Positions 8,629-17,467 are shown, numbered from the stretch's first letter. The stretch: DNA of 33,583 nt from Nitrospira sp. (GCA_009885705.1 VFKF01000070.1:1-33583), one strand, 5' to 3'. The notes: a model not told the origin generated them from the sequence alone. A program made the numbers and translations.

Positions 8629-9071
8629 GCGGATAACCGAAGGAATGGCGTATAGCGGTTCGTGAAGGAGAGTCGGTCGCCCACAACGATGCCGCCTCGT
8701 TCAACCCAGGCATGTCCTTCCAGCATGGTCATGTTTAGGCTGACGCCGAGACAGAGTTCGACCGATTCTCGCCTCGCGCATAACAGCCAGTAGAGGAGAA
8801 GGGAGCGTGGGAGGCAGCGACCATCTCTGTGGCTCATTGACGTCGCCAGGTCGATCAGCTGGATCAGTCGATCCACTGTACAGCGAGTATGGAACAAGGG
8901 AATTTGGCTGAGCAGAGGAGATATAGCGGTACGCGACAAAAGGGAAATGAGGCGTGGGAGAGGCCGGGTGATGAGAGCTATTCTGAGTCCCAACGATAGT
9001 GCGGTCAGTTGCAGAAGCAGTGCGTGTTCGACGAGTGTGAGATTAGTGAGCCGTCGGAGTGTGTTCAGCAT
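8625..9071 (-). CDS. Lasso peptide biosynthesis B2 protein (transglutaminase-like leader peptidase)
   Basis: GRCLPRSLLLYWLLCARR (Cys), EGHAWVERGG (His), IVVGD (Asp) match the Transglut_core3 triad. Confidence 0.93.
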   Translation of the reverse strand: MLNTLRRLTNLTLVEHALLLQLTALSLGLRIALITRPLPRLISLLSRTAISPLLSQIPLFHTRCTVDRLIQLIDLATSMSHRDGRCLPRSLLLYWLLCARRESVELCLGVSLNMTMLEGHAWVERGGIVVGDRLSFTNRYTPFLRLSA

Positions 9072-9327
9072 CGGCCGTCAGTAATCCCTTGGCTAGGAGC
9101 TGATCGATCAGGGCGTTGACGTCTTTTTGGAGCCGGGGCTCGTTCACGTCATATTCGGTGAGGAGGGTTTCGATGGCCAATGCGGTTGAACCATGTTCGC
9201 CAATCAGGTGCCATAAGCGAGTGCCCACTGCATCGAGTCCAAAATAGGTGCCCGTGCTGAGATTGAGCAGCACGGATTCTCCCGCCAAGTCACGAAAGAC
9301 GACATCGTCAGCGATATAGAGGCGCAT
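9043..9327 (-). CDS. Lasso peptide biosynthesis B1 / PqqD family RRE protein
   Basis: 94-aa PqqD-like: VLLNLSTGTYFGLDAVGTRLWHLIGEHGSTALAIETLLTEYDVNEPRLQKDVNALIDQLLAKGLL; overlaps B2 by 29 nt. Confidence 0.93.
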   Translation of the reverse strand: MRLYIADDVVFRDLAGESVLLNLSTGTYFGLDAVGTRLWHLIGEHGSTALAIETLLTEYDVNEPRLQKDVNALIDQLLAKGLLTADAEHTPTAH

Positions 9328-9433
9328 GTGTCAGGTCCATGGTCCGGTGAATAATAGGTCCACGATAGCCCCAGGTTAAGGGGGTGTCAAGCTGCACCGA
9401 GGATCCTCTCATGCACGCGCGCGGCAAGCCGTT

Positions 9434-10516
9434 CTAAAAGAACGTTGCCAGAGTGTTAGCCGCCTCCGCTGCCCCGGTTGTCGGGGGTGGTGGCGTTGCT
9501 GGTACCGGGAGATCACTGACCTTTTTGAGCGCTGGCTCCCAGCGGCCCATAGTAAAGTCGTCGAGTGACAGTTCGATGCCTCGTCCGTGGCGATGGAGGT
9601 AGTCGACCAGCGGCTGCTCGTCGGCAAAATTGTATCGGCGGACATAGACGACTGGCTGTTGAATGGCGACCGCCTCGACAATGGTGCCGTAACCCGGCTT
9701 GGTCATGATGGCATCGACTGAGGCTAAGAGTGTTTTAAAGGAAAGGGGAAGCGTCGTCGTGGAGTGGACGCGTGAATATTCATGAGGGACTGGACCATCG
9801 AAGAGAAAGCGGTAGGGGCGCAGCTGTTCCATCTGTTCAAAAGGAAGAGATTTGAGAGGAATGCCTCCGAACCCCACCATGACGGTGCGTTCATCGGGAG
9901 CGAGGGCGAGGGCCGAGGCCAGTCGCCCTCGTTCAGGGGAAGCGGGGCTGGCGATCGGACCAATATCTACCACCTGCGAGAAGGCATCCATTTTGGGAGC
10001 TGGGGTAATACGAAGAGCCCCGCCGGCCTTCGCATAGGAGTTACGGATGCGTTGAATCAATTGCTGACGGGAATGATCGGATGCCTGGCAGTAGTCCTTG
10101 AGTACGAGGTCCCAGGTGAAGTTGACCAGGGCGATGGTCGGTATCTGCGCGCGAAAGCCAGCCTCGATGGCCAGATAGGGTGTGTCGGCGATGATCAGTG
10201 CCGGTGATGCCGCCTGCATCGCGGCGACTTCATCGGAAAGGCGTGTCTCCCAGGTGTCGTGGAAGTGCTCGTGTGCCGCCCAGGTTTTCTGGATGTCGAT
10301 TGTGAGGGGGCCGTTTTGGATGCAGCCGATATCTTGCTGCACCGATTGAAGGTCCCAGGGGATCGTCAGGCGGTCCTGAAAAAACGAGGCTGGGACTGTG
10401 GTGCGGAGGACGACGGTCAGATTTTGTACGAGGGCGCCCAGTGCATTGAGCACTGGGACGACCTGCGCCGCGTGACCGTAGCCATGTCCCGAGATCGCAC
10501 ACCAGAGTCGTGGCAT
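9434..10516 (-). CDS. Glycosyltransferase-like protein (GT-B/MurG-like; L-arabinokinase N-domain-like)
   Basis: N-terminal WCAISGHGYGHAAQVVPVLNAL, C-terminal VDAIMTKPGYGTIVEAVAIQQPVVYVRR nucleotide-sugar binding-like motif. Confidence 0.75.
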   Translation of the reverse strand: MPRLWCAISGHGYGHAAQVVPVLNALGALVQNLTVVLRTTVPASFFQDRLTIPWDLQSVQQDIGCIQNGPLTIDIQKTWAAHEHFHDTWETRLSDEVAAMQAASPALIIADTPYLAIEAGFRAQIPTIALVNFTWDLVLKDYCQASDHSRQQLIQRIRNSYAKAGGALRITPAPKMDAFSQVVDIGPIASPASPERGRLASALALAPDERTVMVGFGGIPLKSLPFEQMEQLRPYRFLFDGPVPHEYSRVHSTTTLPLSFKTLLASVDAIMTKPGYGTIVEAVAIQQPVVYVRRYNFADEQPLVDYLHRHGRGIELSLDDFTMGRWEPALKKVSDLPVPATPPPPTTGAAEAANTLATFF

Positions 10517-10580
10517 AGTAGGGTGCTAAGAAACGGTGTGAGCAGCCTGAGTAAAATACGTGAAGCCCTAGGCCCAGAGC

Positions 10581-10781
10581 TTAGCTGTTGGAGTAATCCG
10601 ACTCGATCGGTGCGATGTTGTATTGCAGTTCGAGGTCGAATTCGTCGATCAATTCATTGGCCGTGGCCGCGCCGAGATCGGAACGGACTTCGTTGATCAC
10701 CAGGTCGATCGCCATTCCGGCCTGCATCCCGTATTGTGTCATCGCCGATTCAATTCGTTGTCTGGCATCTTCAATCTTCAT
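10581..10781 (-). CDS. Small hypothetical protein (66 aa)
   Basis: Compact acidic ORF MKIEDARQRIESAMTQYGMQAGMAIDLVINEVRSDLGAATANELIDEFDLELQYNIAPIESDYSNS with GGGAG upstream of the ATG. Confidence 0.6.
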   Translation of the reverse strand: MKIEDARQRIESAMTQYGMQAGMAIDLVINEVRSDLGAATANELIDEFDLELQYNIAPIESDYSNS

Positions 10782-10814
10782 AGACTCGATCTCCCTTCAT
10801 CACGATTCGATTGG

Positions 10815-11132
10815 CTATCCCAATGTCCTCAGCAGTGCGTCCATCTCAGGGACCAGGTCCACGCCTCCGTTCGATCGGCCCGAGCGAGCCGCGTCGATGC
10901 CGGCTCGAAGAACCGGTTTTGCCTCGTCCTTGCGGCCTAGGGAGACGAGGGCGCGCCCGAGTCCGAGATGCGATGCGACGTGGGTGGGGTCCAGTTGTGT
11001 CGCGACGGTCAGATGTTCGACCGCTTCCTCAAGATTGCCTCGTTCCTGGAGGATCTTATTCCCCAGACCATAACGACCGAGAAACCCGTTGGGATTTTTG
11101 GCGACCATTTGCCTGAATGCTTCGATATCCAT
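10815..11132 (-). CDS. TPR-repeat protein
   Basis: LEEAVEHLTVATQLDPTHVASHLGLGRALVSLGRKDEAKPVLRAGI TPR pattern. Confidence 0.8.
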   Translation of the reverse strand: MDIEAFRQMVAKNPNGFLGRYGLGNKILQERGNLEEAVEHLTVATQLDPTHVASHLGLGRALVSLGRKDEAKPVLRAGIDAARSGRSNGGVDLVPEMDALLRTLG

Positions 11133-11220
11133 CGTGCAGGCTCCCTTCGTAGTGGAGGCACTATAACATTGGATGAGACGAGTCGGCCAGAGCGGAGTTG
11201 AGGGAGGCGGCAGATCCTCT

Positions 11221-11970
11221 TTATGGGGCTGGGGTGATTGAGACGGGAACAGCGGAACGCGATGAGGAGGAACGGAGCGGTTTCCGCGACTTCACAGTTA
11301 CGGTGAGAATGGGAGATTCCGGGAGGGGACTGCTGCTTGCCATATAGAAGGTGGTATCGCGAACGAGTTGATCCATCAGTTCGGTCAGGCAAGCTTCCGC
11401 GACTTGTCCCTTCAGCTCGCTGATCATAATTGGCGAGGCGCCGAACAGATTATAGTGAGCCGTGCCGGACGACTGTGCCTCATAACGTTTCATCTGTCCG
11501 TCCCATCGTTCAAGTTCCAGCGTGGCTGTTGCCGCGTAGTCATAGTGCAGTTCGATGACGGGGGAAAGCAGGAACATGGAGACGCCAATGGCAAATCCCT
11601 TCCAGGCGGCTGCTCCGGAATGGGGTTCGACGGTTTCATTGAAGGTGATCCGGGCGGTCACCGCTTTCTCGCCTGGCGAGGCCACATTCTCTCCCAGTGG
11701 AACGAGTGTCGAAAAGAGACGGGTTTCCTGTACGGTGTTCAAGATGCGGCGTTCGATCTCGGCCGAAGGATTTTGGGGCGCACCGTTCTGCGTCATTCTG
11801 AGGCCGTCCAATACAAGCGGCACCCGCTCGTCGTTGGAGATGGAACGGGTGGCAGCCTCTTCGTGAAGCGTCGAGGAGGGCATGACATCGATCCATCGGC
11901 TACAGCCGATGGTCGTGCTGGCGATTCCCATCACCCCTACGAGCGTCCAGCGGAATAGGTGCTGCATCAT
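11221..11970 (-). CDS. Putative lipoprotein of unknown function
   Basis: Signal peptide with lipobox-like ASTTIGCS; 249 aa. Confidence 0.7.
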   Translation of the reverse strand: MMQHLFRWTLVGVMGIASTTIGCSRWIDVMPSSTLHEEAATRSISNDERVPLVLDGLRMTQNGAPQNPSAEIERRILNTVQETRLFSTLVPLGENVASPGEKAVTARITFNETVEPHSGAAAWKGFAIGVSMFLLSPVIELHYDYAATATLELERWDGQMKRYEAQSSGTAHYNLFGASPIMISELKGQVAEACLTELMDQLVRDTTFYMASSSPLPESPILTVTVKSRKPLRSSSSRSAVPVSITPAP

Positions 11971-11983
11971 GGTGACTCTCTCC

Positions 11984-12598
11984 TTAAAAATAGAATGAGA
12001 ACCCGCCGAACGGCAGGCTCGCGTTCAGACCCAAATTCGGATAACGCGTGCCGGCGTTCGAGATGTGATGAAAACGGTAGCCGACGTTGAGCGACGTCTG
12101 CGGCGTGATGAACCAGGACAGGCCGAATCCCGCCGTCAGCACGAAATTGAATCGCGAGGATTCTTCAGGGATCTTCCCTCCGAGATCGGTCCAGAAGGGG
12201 CCGCCGGCAAATTCCACATAGGGACGGACTTGATCGAGTGCGACAAAGGAGTATTTGATCTTGGGCGTAAATCCGATGCCATGCGTGAGCACCGGTTCAT
12301 TAAACTGGATGTATACGACTTCTGCGCCGATCGACACCTGCCCTCGGTACCATCCGTCACCGACTGGGTCCGTGAGGGTCATCATCCAAGAGGGCATGAA
12401 GGCTGGCCCCTTTTGCTTGGTCGTGTGGTCTGCTGTGAGTCGATGGGGGAGCATGTAGCCGGCCGTGAGTCCGACCTCCTGCGTCCCAACGGTGATGGCA
12501 GGTGAGCCCTCATCGGCGTAGGCGCTGGGAGCGGTCATGATCGTTCCAAGAAACAATGGTATGAGGACCCGAGTCAGAAATGGCATACGACTCCACAT
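11984..12598 (-). CDS. Acyloxyacyl hydrolase / lipid A 3-O-deacylase (PagL-like)
   Basis: Signal peptide, beta-barrel ending in FYF, and NVGYRFHHISNAGTRYPNLGLN with the PagL HxSN-type motif. Confidence 0.8.
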   Translation of the reverse strand: MWSRMPFLTRVLIPLFLGTIMTAPSAYADEGSPAITVGTQEVGLTAGYMLPHRLTADHTTKQKGPAFMPSWMMTLTDPVGDGWYRGQVSIGAEVVYIQFNEPVLTHGIGFTPKIKYSFVALDQVRPYVEFAGGPFWTDLGGKIPEESSRFNFVLTAGFGLSWFITPQTSLNVGYRFHHISNAGTRYPNLGLNASLPFGGFSFYF

Positions 12599-12773
12599 CT
12601 AATGTCCTGTCGGCCATTTCAGGGTAAAACTTGAAGCAACAGCAGCGACTCTCCAAAGATAGCAGAGGATTAGGTTCTGTCCAGAAAGGCGTCTCGCTCG
12701 ACTTGGAGAATATTGAAGAAGTGCTGGACAAGGGGCGGAAACGATTCGGAATGAGAGGCAAAGGGAGGAGAGG

Positions 12774-13538
12774 CTAACTGGAGAGTTTTAGGGTTGAGAG
12801 ATGGTCCGAGTCGGTGGAAAGTTCAGACAAGCCGTATCGCTGGTCGAGAGAGACGACTCGCTCAAGGCAGCGTCTCGCCGAAATCAGATCCCGGCGGGTG
12901 TCGTAGAGGGTGGCAAGGAGCCGAAGCACGGCGGCTTCTGCCGGCTCATTGCCGAGCTTGATGTAATGTTCCGAGGCATTGTTCAGGCATCGTTCGGCAT
13001 GGGTGAGGTCGCCCTGGTCCAGAAAACACTTGCCCAATTGGCTATAGGTCACCGCCAGCCCTTCTTCGTTCCCGACAATTCGATGGCAGTCGAGGGCCTG
13101 TTTGAACGATGCGACCGCCTGCTCCCATTGCTGCTCACGCGCTTCTTGAAGCGCCAAGTTATTGTAGAGAATGCCGAGTGCGCGGTCGTCTTTGAGATCG
13201 CGCAGCAGATCCAAAGCTTCAAGGTAGTAGGGGCGGGCTTTTTCCGGGTGGTCGGCGCCGATGTGAAGATTGCCGAGATTGACCAAGGTGTGGGCGATGG
13301 CATGCTGGTTCCGTTCTGTGCGCTGAATGGTGAGTACTTCCCGGTAACAGGCTTCGGCCTGATCCAGGTCACCAGATTGTGCGCAGACGTTGCCGAGATT
13401 GCCGAGTGAATCGGAGAGGGCGCGGCGGTCATTGGCCAGGCGATCATCGGCAATGGCCTGTTCATACGCCGCTTTGGCCTGCGTGAGCTGGCCGCGGTGG
13501 AGAAAAATGCGTGCCCGATGTTTGTCGTTCTCAGCCAT
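12774..13538 (-). CDS. TPR-repeat protein
   Basis: Multiple TPRs, e.g. ALSDSLGNLGNVCAQSGDLDQAEACYREVLTIQRTERNQHAIAHTLVNLGNLH. Confidence 0.88.
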   Translation of the reverse strand: MAENDKHRARIFLHRGQLTQAKAAYEQAIADDRLANDRRALSDSLGNLGNVCAQSGDLDQAEACYREVLTIQRTERNQHAIAHTLVNLGNLHIGADHPEKARPYYLEALDLLRDLKDDRALGILYNNLALQEAREQQWEQAVASFKQALDCHRIVGNEEGLAVTYSQLGKCFLDQGDLTHAERCLNNASEHYIKLGNEPAEAAVLRLLATLYDTRRDLISARRCLERVVSLDQRYGLSELSTDSDHLSTLKLSS

Positions 13539-13589
13539 CGTTCCGTGAAGCGTCGTTCGTATCTCGTCGCTCGTCAGAAGAAAATAGCA

Positions 13590-13670
13590 TATGGCATATA
13601 GCGAATAGCGTATGGTCCGGAATGAAGATGGGGCCTTTGCTATCAGCTATACGCCATTAGCCATACGCTC
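13590..13670. repeat. AT-rich intergenic imperfect inverted/iterated repeat
   Basis: AGCGTATGG (13607-13615) and CCATACGCT (13661-13669) are exact inverted arms, flanked by variants such as GCATATGGCATATAGC and CTATACGCCATTAGC. Confidence 0.55.
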
Positions 13671-13710
13671 TTCTCCCCTACAAGATGCGCTTCACGAGAT
13701 ACGCGTCCCG

Positions 13711-14190
13711 CTAGTCTCCCCCCTTCGGTGTATCTTTTCTAAACTCGACTTGAATCTCATCCTCTTCATCGAGCCCCAATCCATCGCGGAATGACCCATA
13801 GAGTTCAGTGATCTGTTCGAAATCTTCCGGCTGCTTTCCCTCGGGAGAAGCCATAAAAGCTTCGCAGAGCCGGAGGCCGGTCTGGAAATGGTGCGCGATG
13901 GTTTCCTCCGTCACCTGCTGCCAGGTGATGAAGATGCAGAAGGCCTGGAATGAATGGGCGAGAGGATACCGTTGTCCAATAGCAAGGAGATCCTCATAAG
14001 CCTTCCTGGCCGTCGATCCAGCGTTGCCGGAAAAGGTGTCTTCAAGCTCTACAGCGGTATCCCAGTCGGAGCCAATTTCCGCCTCGGCTCGTCTGAATGT
14101 CTCTTGTGCAGCAAGTGCAGCGTCGAATTGCATGGGGCCCTCTTTGATGGTGTTCTCTGCAGCATACGCGTGGAGAGAAAAGGAGGTCAA
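13711..14190 (-). CDS. Hypothetical protein
   Basis: 159-aa ORF with coding-like composition (an internal start MQFDAALAAQ is possible). Confidence 0.65.
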   Translation of the reverse strand: MTSFSLHAYAAENTIKEGPMQFDAALAAQETFRRAEAEIGSDWDTAVELEDTFSGNAGSTARKAYEDLLAIGQRYPLAHSFQAFCIFITWQQVTEETIAHHFQTGLRLCEAFMASPEGKQPEDFEQITELYGSFRDGLGLDEEDEIQVEFRKDTPKGGD

Positions 14191-14268
14191 TGAGGTAAAA
14201 GTGCTGGTGCCCTGGACGGTCTCTCAAGTCGACGGTCTCTTGTTCCGACAAAGATAACGAGGGGATCT

Positions 14269-15525
14269 GTGGTCATTGCCATGCAGCAAGCTGCCGAAAA
14301 AAAACGGATGTTGTTCGTGATTGCCGAGCTAGAAGCGCTCGAGTCGCTGCAGTCCTTGCTCATTCCATTGTCGGTCGAGTGGGACATGGAGTTTGTCTCG
14401 AAGGAAGAAGAGGCCTTGGCGACTCTTGCGCAGTCGCCGGTTGACGTGATTCTTTCGGATATACACTTGCGAGGAATGGGTGGGCTTCAACTATTGGCGG
14501 AAGTAAAACGCCGAGCTCCTCGCGTTATTCGCATCGCTTCTTCACGCTGTGCCCACCGTGCCACGATCGTGTCGGCGTTGGAAGTCGCACACCAGTTCAT
14601 TCCGATGCCATGTACGGCAGAGGTGTTGAAGGCAACCATTGCACGGGCCGGTGCGCTGGGGGCTCGCCTGACCAACGAGTCCCTGCGCACCGTGATCGCG
14701 GGGATCCGCACCTTGCCGAGCCTTCCGCATCTGTATCAGGAGCTGGTGGCCGCGATGGGTTCTTCCTCTGCCTCGGCCAATGTGGCCACTCGCATCATCT
14801 CCCAAGACATGGCTATGGTGTCCAAATTGCTTCAAGTCGTGAACTCTGCTTTTTTCGGGCTGCGACGTACGATTTCCAGCCCGGCTCATGCGGTGGCCCT
14901 TCTGGGAATCGACTCGGTGAAGGCGTTGGTGCTGTCCGTACAGGTATTCGCGCAATTTGAAGGCAGCAAGCGGACGCCAATTCCGCTGGAGACCATGTGG
15001 AAACATGGCCTCATCACCGGCACCGCTGCGCGGGATATTGCGAAGAGTCTGGATGTCGGTTCCCTTGGTGTGGAGGGGGCTTTCATGGCCGGATTGCTCC
15101 ATGATATCGGTCTCTTGGTTCTCAGCACGAATTTTCCTGAGCAGTACGGCGAAGTGCTTGCGAATTTGCGCCACGATCGTCTGTCGGTCTGCGACGCCGA
15201 ACGGGCGGTGTTCAAGGCGTCACATGAAGATGTGGGGGCCTATTTGCTGGGGCTGTGGGGGGTGAGCGATGCCATCGTGGAAGCCGTGGCGTTTCACCAT
15301 CATCCAGGGGAACGCTTTCAAGAAGGATTTAGTCTCTTGGCGGCTGTCCATGTGGCCAACGCTTTGGAAGAGGCGAGCGATCCCGCGACGACGAACGGTA
15401 TTCCCACGCCTATTGATCGTGAGTACCTGACTGCCTGTGGTCTGATAGAGCATCTGCCTAGTTGGTACAAAGCGGCAGGTCATTCCCTGACAGCGGAATC
15501 GGCTGTCGTGCCCGCGCGGTCCTAG
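14269..15525 (+). CDS. HDOD domain protein with N-terminal (degenerate) response-regulator receiver
   Basis: SPVDVILSDIHLRGMGGLQLL receiver-like segment; HDOD: IRTLPSLPHLYQELVAAM...ANVATRIISQDMAMVSKLLQVVNSAFFGLRRTISSPAHAVALLGIDSVKALVLS and GLLHDIGLLVL. Confidence 0.92.
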   Translation: MVIAMQQAAEKKRMLFVIAELEALESLQSLLIPLSVEWDMEFVSKEEEALATLAQSPVDVILSDIHLRGMGGLQLLAEVKRRAPRVIRIASSRCAHRATIVSALEVAHQFIPMPCTAEVLKATIARAGALGARLTNESLRTVIAGIRTLPSLPHLYQELVAAMGSSSASANVATRIISQDMAMVSKLLQVVNSAFFGLRRTISSPAHAVALLGIDSVKALVLSVQVFAQFEGSKRTPIPLETMWKHGLITGTAARDIAKSLDVGSLGVEGAFMAGLLHDIGLLVLSTNFPEQYGEVLANLRHDRLSVCDAERAVFKASHEDVGAYLLGLWGVSDAIVEAVAFHHHPGERFQEGFSLLAAVHVANALEEASDPATTNGIPTPIDREYLTACGLIEHLPSWYKAAGHSLTAESAVVPARS

Positions 15526-15560
15526 CACTCGCCTTATCGTCATATCTCACCCTTGCGCTT

Positions 15561-15576
15561 CATGATGAGGATCATG
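15561..15576. promoter_or_regulatory. Possible CRP/FNR-family operator CATGAT-GAGG-ATCATG
   Basis: Perfect 6+6 bp inverted repeat with 4-nt spacer upstream of the SagB-like gene; resembles TGATnnnnATCA. Confidence 0.35.
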
Positions 15577-15667
15577 TTGCCGGTGTTTGTCTAGTGCTCA
15601 TCGATCCTGTCCGATCAAGTTGCGTTTACTTTTCTTCCCCCCGCTCTGTAGACTGTGACCAATTGCG

Positions 15668-17422
15668 ATGGCCATAGAAATTCCCCTGTACCGTGAACCA
15701 GTCGAGACTGCGCCGACCGATCCAATCGATCGTGTGATTCGTTACCACGTTCAGACTAAACATCATTTCAACCGGTATGCCCGTTCGCTCGGGCATCTGG
15801 ATTGGGCGAACCAGCCCGATCCCTTTAGGCGATTTGACGGGGCCGACCTCGTTCTTCTTCCTTTGCTCAAATCGGACGATGAACCGGTATCGCCGCCCTA
15901 TCGAGAGATCTATGAACGGGGGGCGGTGGCAGCCAAGCCGGTCACGTTGACCGCGCTCTCACGGTTTCTAGAATATGCGCTCGGTCTATCTGCCTGGAAA
16001 AAAGCCGGAGATATGCAATGGGCGTTGCGCAACAATCCCTCGTCGGGGAATCTCCATCCGACGGAAGGCTATCTCCTGTTGCCGCAGATGGACGGGTTAG
16101 ATCTGAAGGCCGGTCTCTATCACTATGCGCCCAAGGAGCATGGACTTGAGCGACGGGCGGCGTTCAATGCGGAGGGAGTTGCGCGACTCCTCGCTCCCTT
16201 TCCAGCACAGTCGTTTCTGGTCGGACTAACCTCGATTCATTGGCGTGAAGCCTGGAAGTACGGTGAACGAGCCTTTCGCTACTGTAATCACGATGTGGGG
16301 CATGCGATTGGAACGGCAAGAATCGCGGCAGCGACGCTCGGCTGGAACATGGCGCTGCTGGAGGGGACTTCCCAAGACACAGTTGCGGCACTATTAGGTA
16401 CCGATCGAACCGAGGACTTTGCTCAGGCGGAACGGGAGCATCCGGACTGTCTCTGCGTGCTGTGGCCTGCGGCTAGTGGCGAGGGGTTAGAGACCAGAGG
16501 TCGGAGTAACGAGATCCCATTATGTATCGATGCAGCGACAGTCAAAGAACTCGCGAGTGGACTCTGGCACGGCAAGGCTAACAAATTAAGCGGCGAACAT
16601 GGAGTCCATTGGGAGATTATCGAAGAAGTCGCTGAGGCGTCCTGGAAATCCACTTCTGAACCGCTGGAAGCCGTCTTGCCACATTTCCTTACGAGCGACG
16701 CTTCACGAGTGTCGAGCGGCGCTGGCCTCACGGCAGGCCAAGTTATTCGGCAAAGAAGGAGCGCTGTTTCCTTCGACGGGAAGACGGCTATTTCATCTAG
16801 CACATTCTTTCAGCTATTGAGTCGCGTCATGCCTGCGGCAGAGTTGTCTCAATTGGACCGACCGATGCCGTGGGATGTCTTGCCGTGGAAGCCCGCGATT
16901 CACCTCTTATTGTTTGTGCATCGCGTGGAAGGATTGATCCCGGGGCTCTATCTCCTGGTCCGCGACCGGAATAAGTTGCCGTTGCTCCAACAGTCGATGA
17001 ACGAGGAGTTGGTCTGGACCCCGGTTCCCGGATGTCCTGACACGTTGCCGCTCTATTGGCTATTGGAGGGCGATGCGAAGAAGGCGGCGGTGCAAGTGAG
17101 TTGTCATCAAGAGATCGCGGGAGACAGCGCCTTTTCGCTGGGGATGATTGCCGAGTTTGAAGGTCGCTTGCGGGAAGGCGGGGCTTGGTGGTATCCACGC
17201 TTATTCTGGGAGGCGGGCTTGCTGGGGCAAGTGTTGTATCTTGAAGCGGAGGCAGCAGGGGTGCGAGGAACAGGGATCGGCTGCTTCTTTGATGACCCGG
17301 TCCATGAGATCGTTGGGATGAAGGGGCGTTCGTTTCAGTCGTTGTATCATTTTACAGTGGGCGGATCGATTGAGGATGGACGATTGATGACGTTGCCACC
17401 GTATCATCATCTGAGCAGATAG
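15668..17422 (+). CDS. SagB/ThcOx-family nitroreductase-like oxidoreductase, duplicated domain
   Basis: VIRYHVQTKHHFNRYARS... N-terminus, ALRNNPSSGNLHPTEGYLLLP flavin-site motif, second domain beginning TAGQVIRQRRSAVSFDGKTAISSSTFFQLLSRVMP. Confidence 0.88.
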   Translation: MAIEIPLYREPVETAPTDPIDRVIRYHVQTKHHFNRYARSLGHLDWANQPDPFRRFDGADLVLLPLLKSDDEPVSPPYREIYERGAVAAKPVTLTALSRFLEYALGLSAWKKAGDMQWALRNNPSSGNLHPTEGYLLLPQMDGLDLKAGLYHYAPKEHGLERRAAFNAEGVARLLAPFPAQSFLVGLTSIHWREAWKYGERAFRYCNHDVGHAIGTARIAAATLGWNMALLEGTSQDTVAALLGTDRTEDFAQAEREHPDCLCVLWPAASGEGLETRGRSNEIPLCIDAATVKELASGLWHGKANKLSGEHGVHWEIIEEVAEASWKSTSEPLEAVLPHFLTSDASRVSSGAGLTAGQVIRQRRSAVSFDGKTAISSSTFFQLLSRVMPAAELSQLDRPMPWDVLPWKPAIHLLLFVHRVEGLIPGLYLLVRDRNKLPLLQQSMNEELVWTPVPGCPDTLPLYWLLEGDAKKAAVQVSCHQEIAGDSAFSLGMIAEFEGRLREGGAWWYPRLFWEAGLLGQVLYLEAEAAGVRGTGIGCFFDDPVHEIVGMKGRSFQSLYHFTVGGSIEDGRLMTLPPYHHLSR

Positions 17423-17467
17423 AATCGTAATATGCATATGTATTAGTCACTTGGAGTGGTTTAGATC

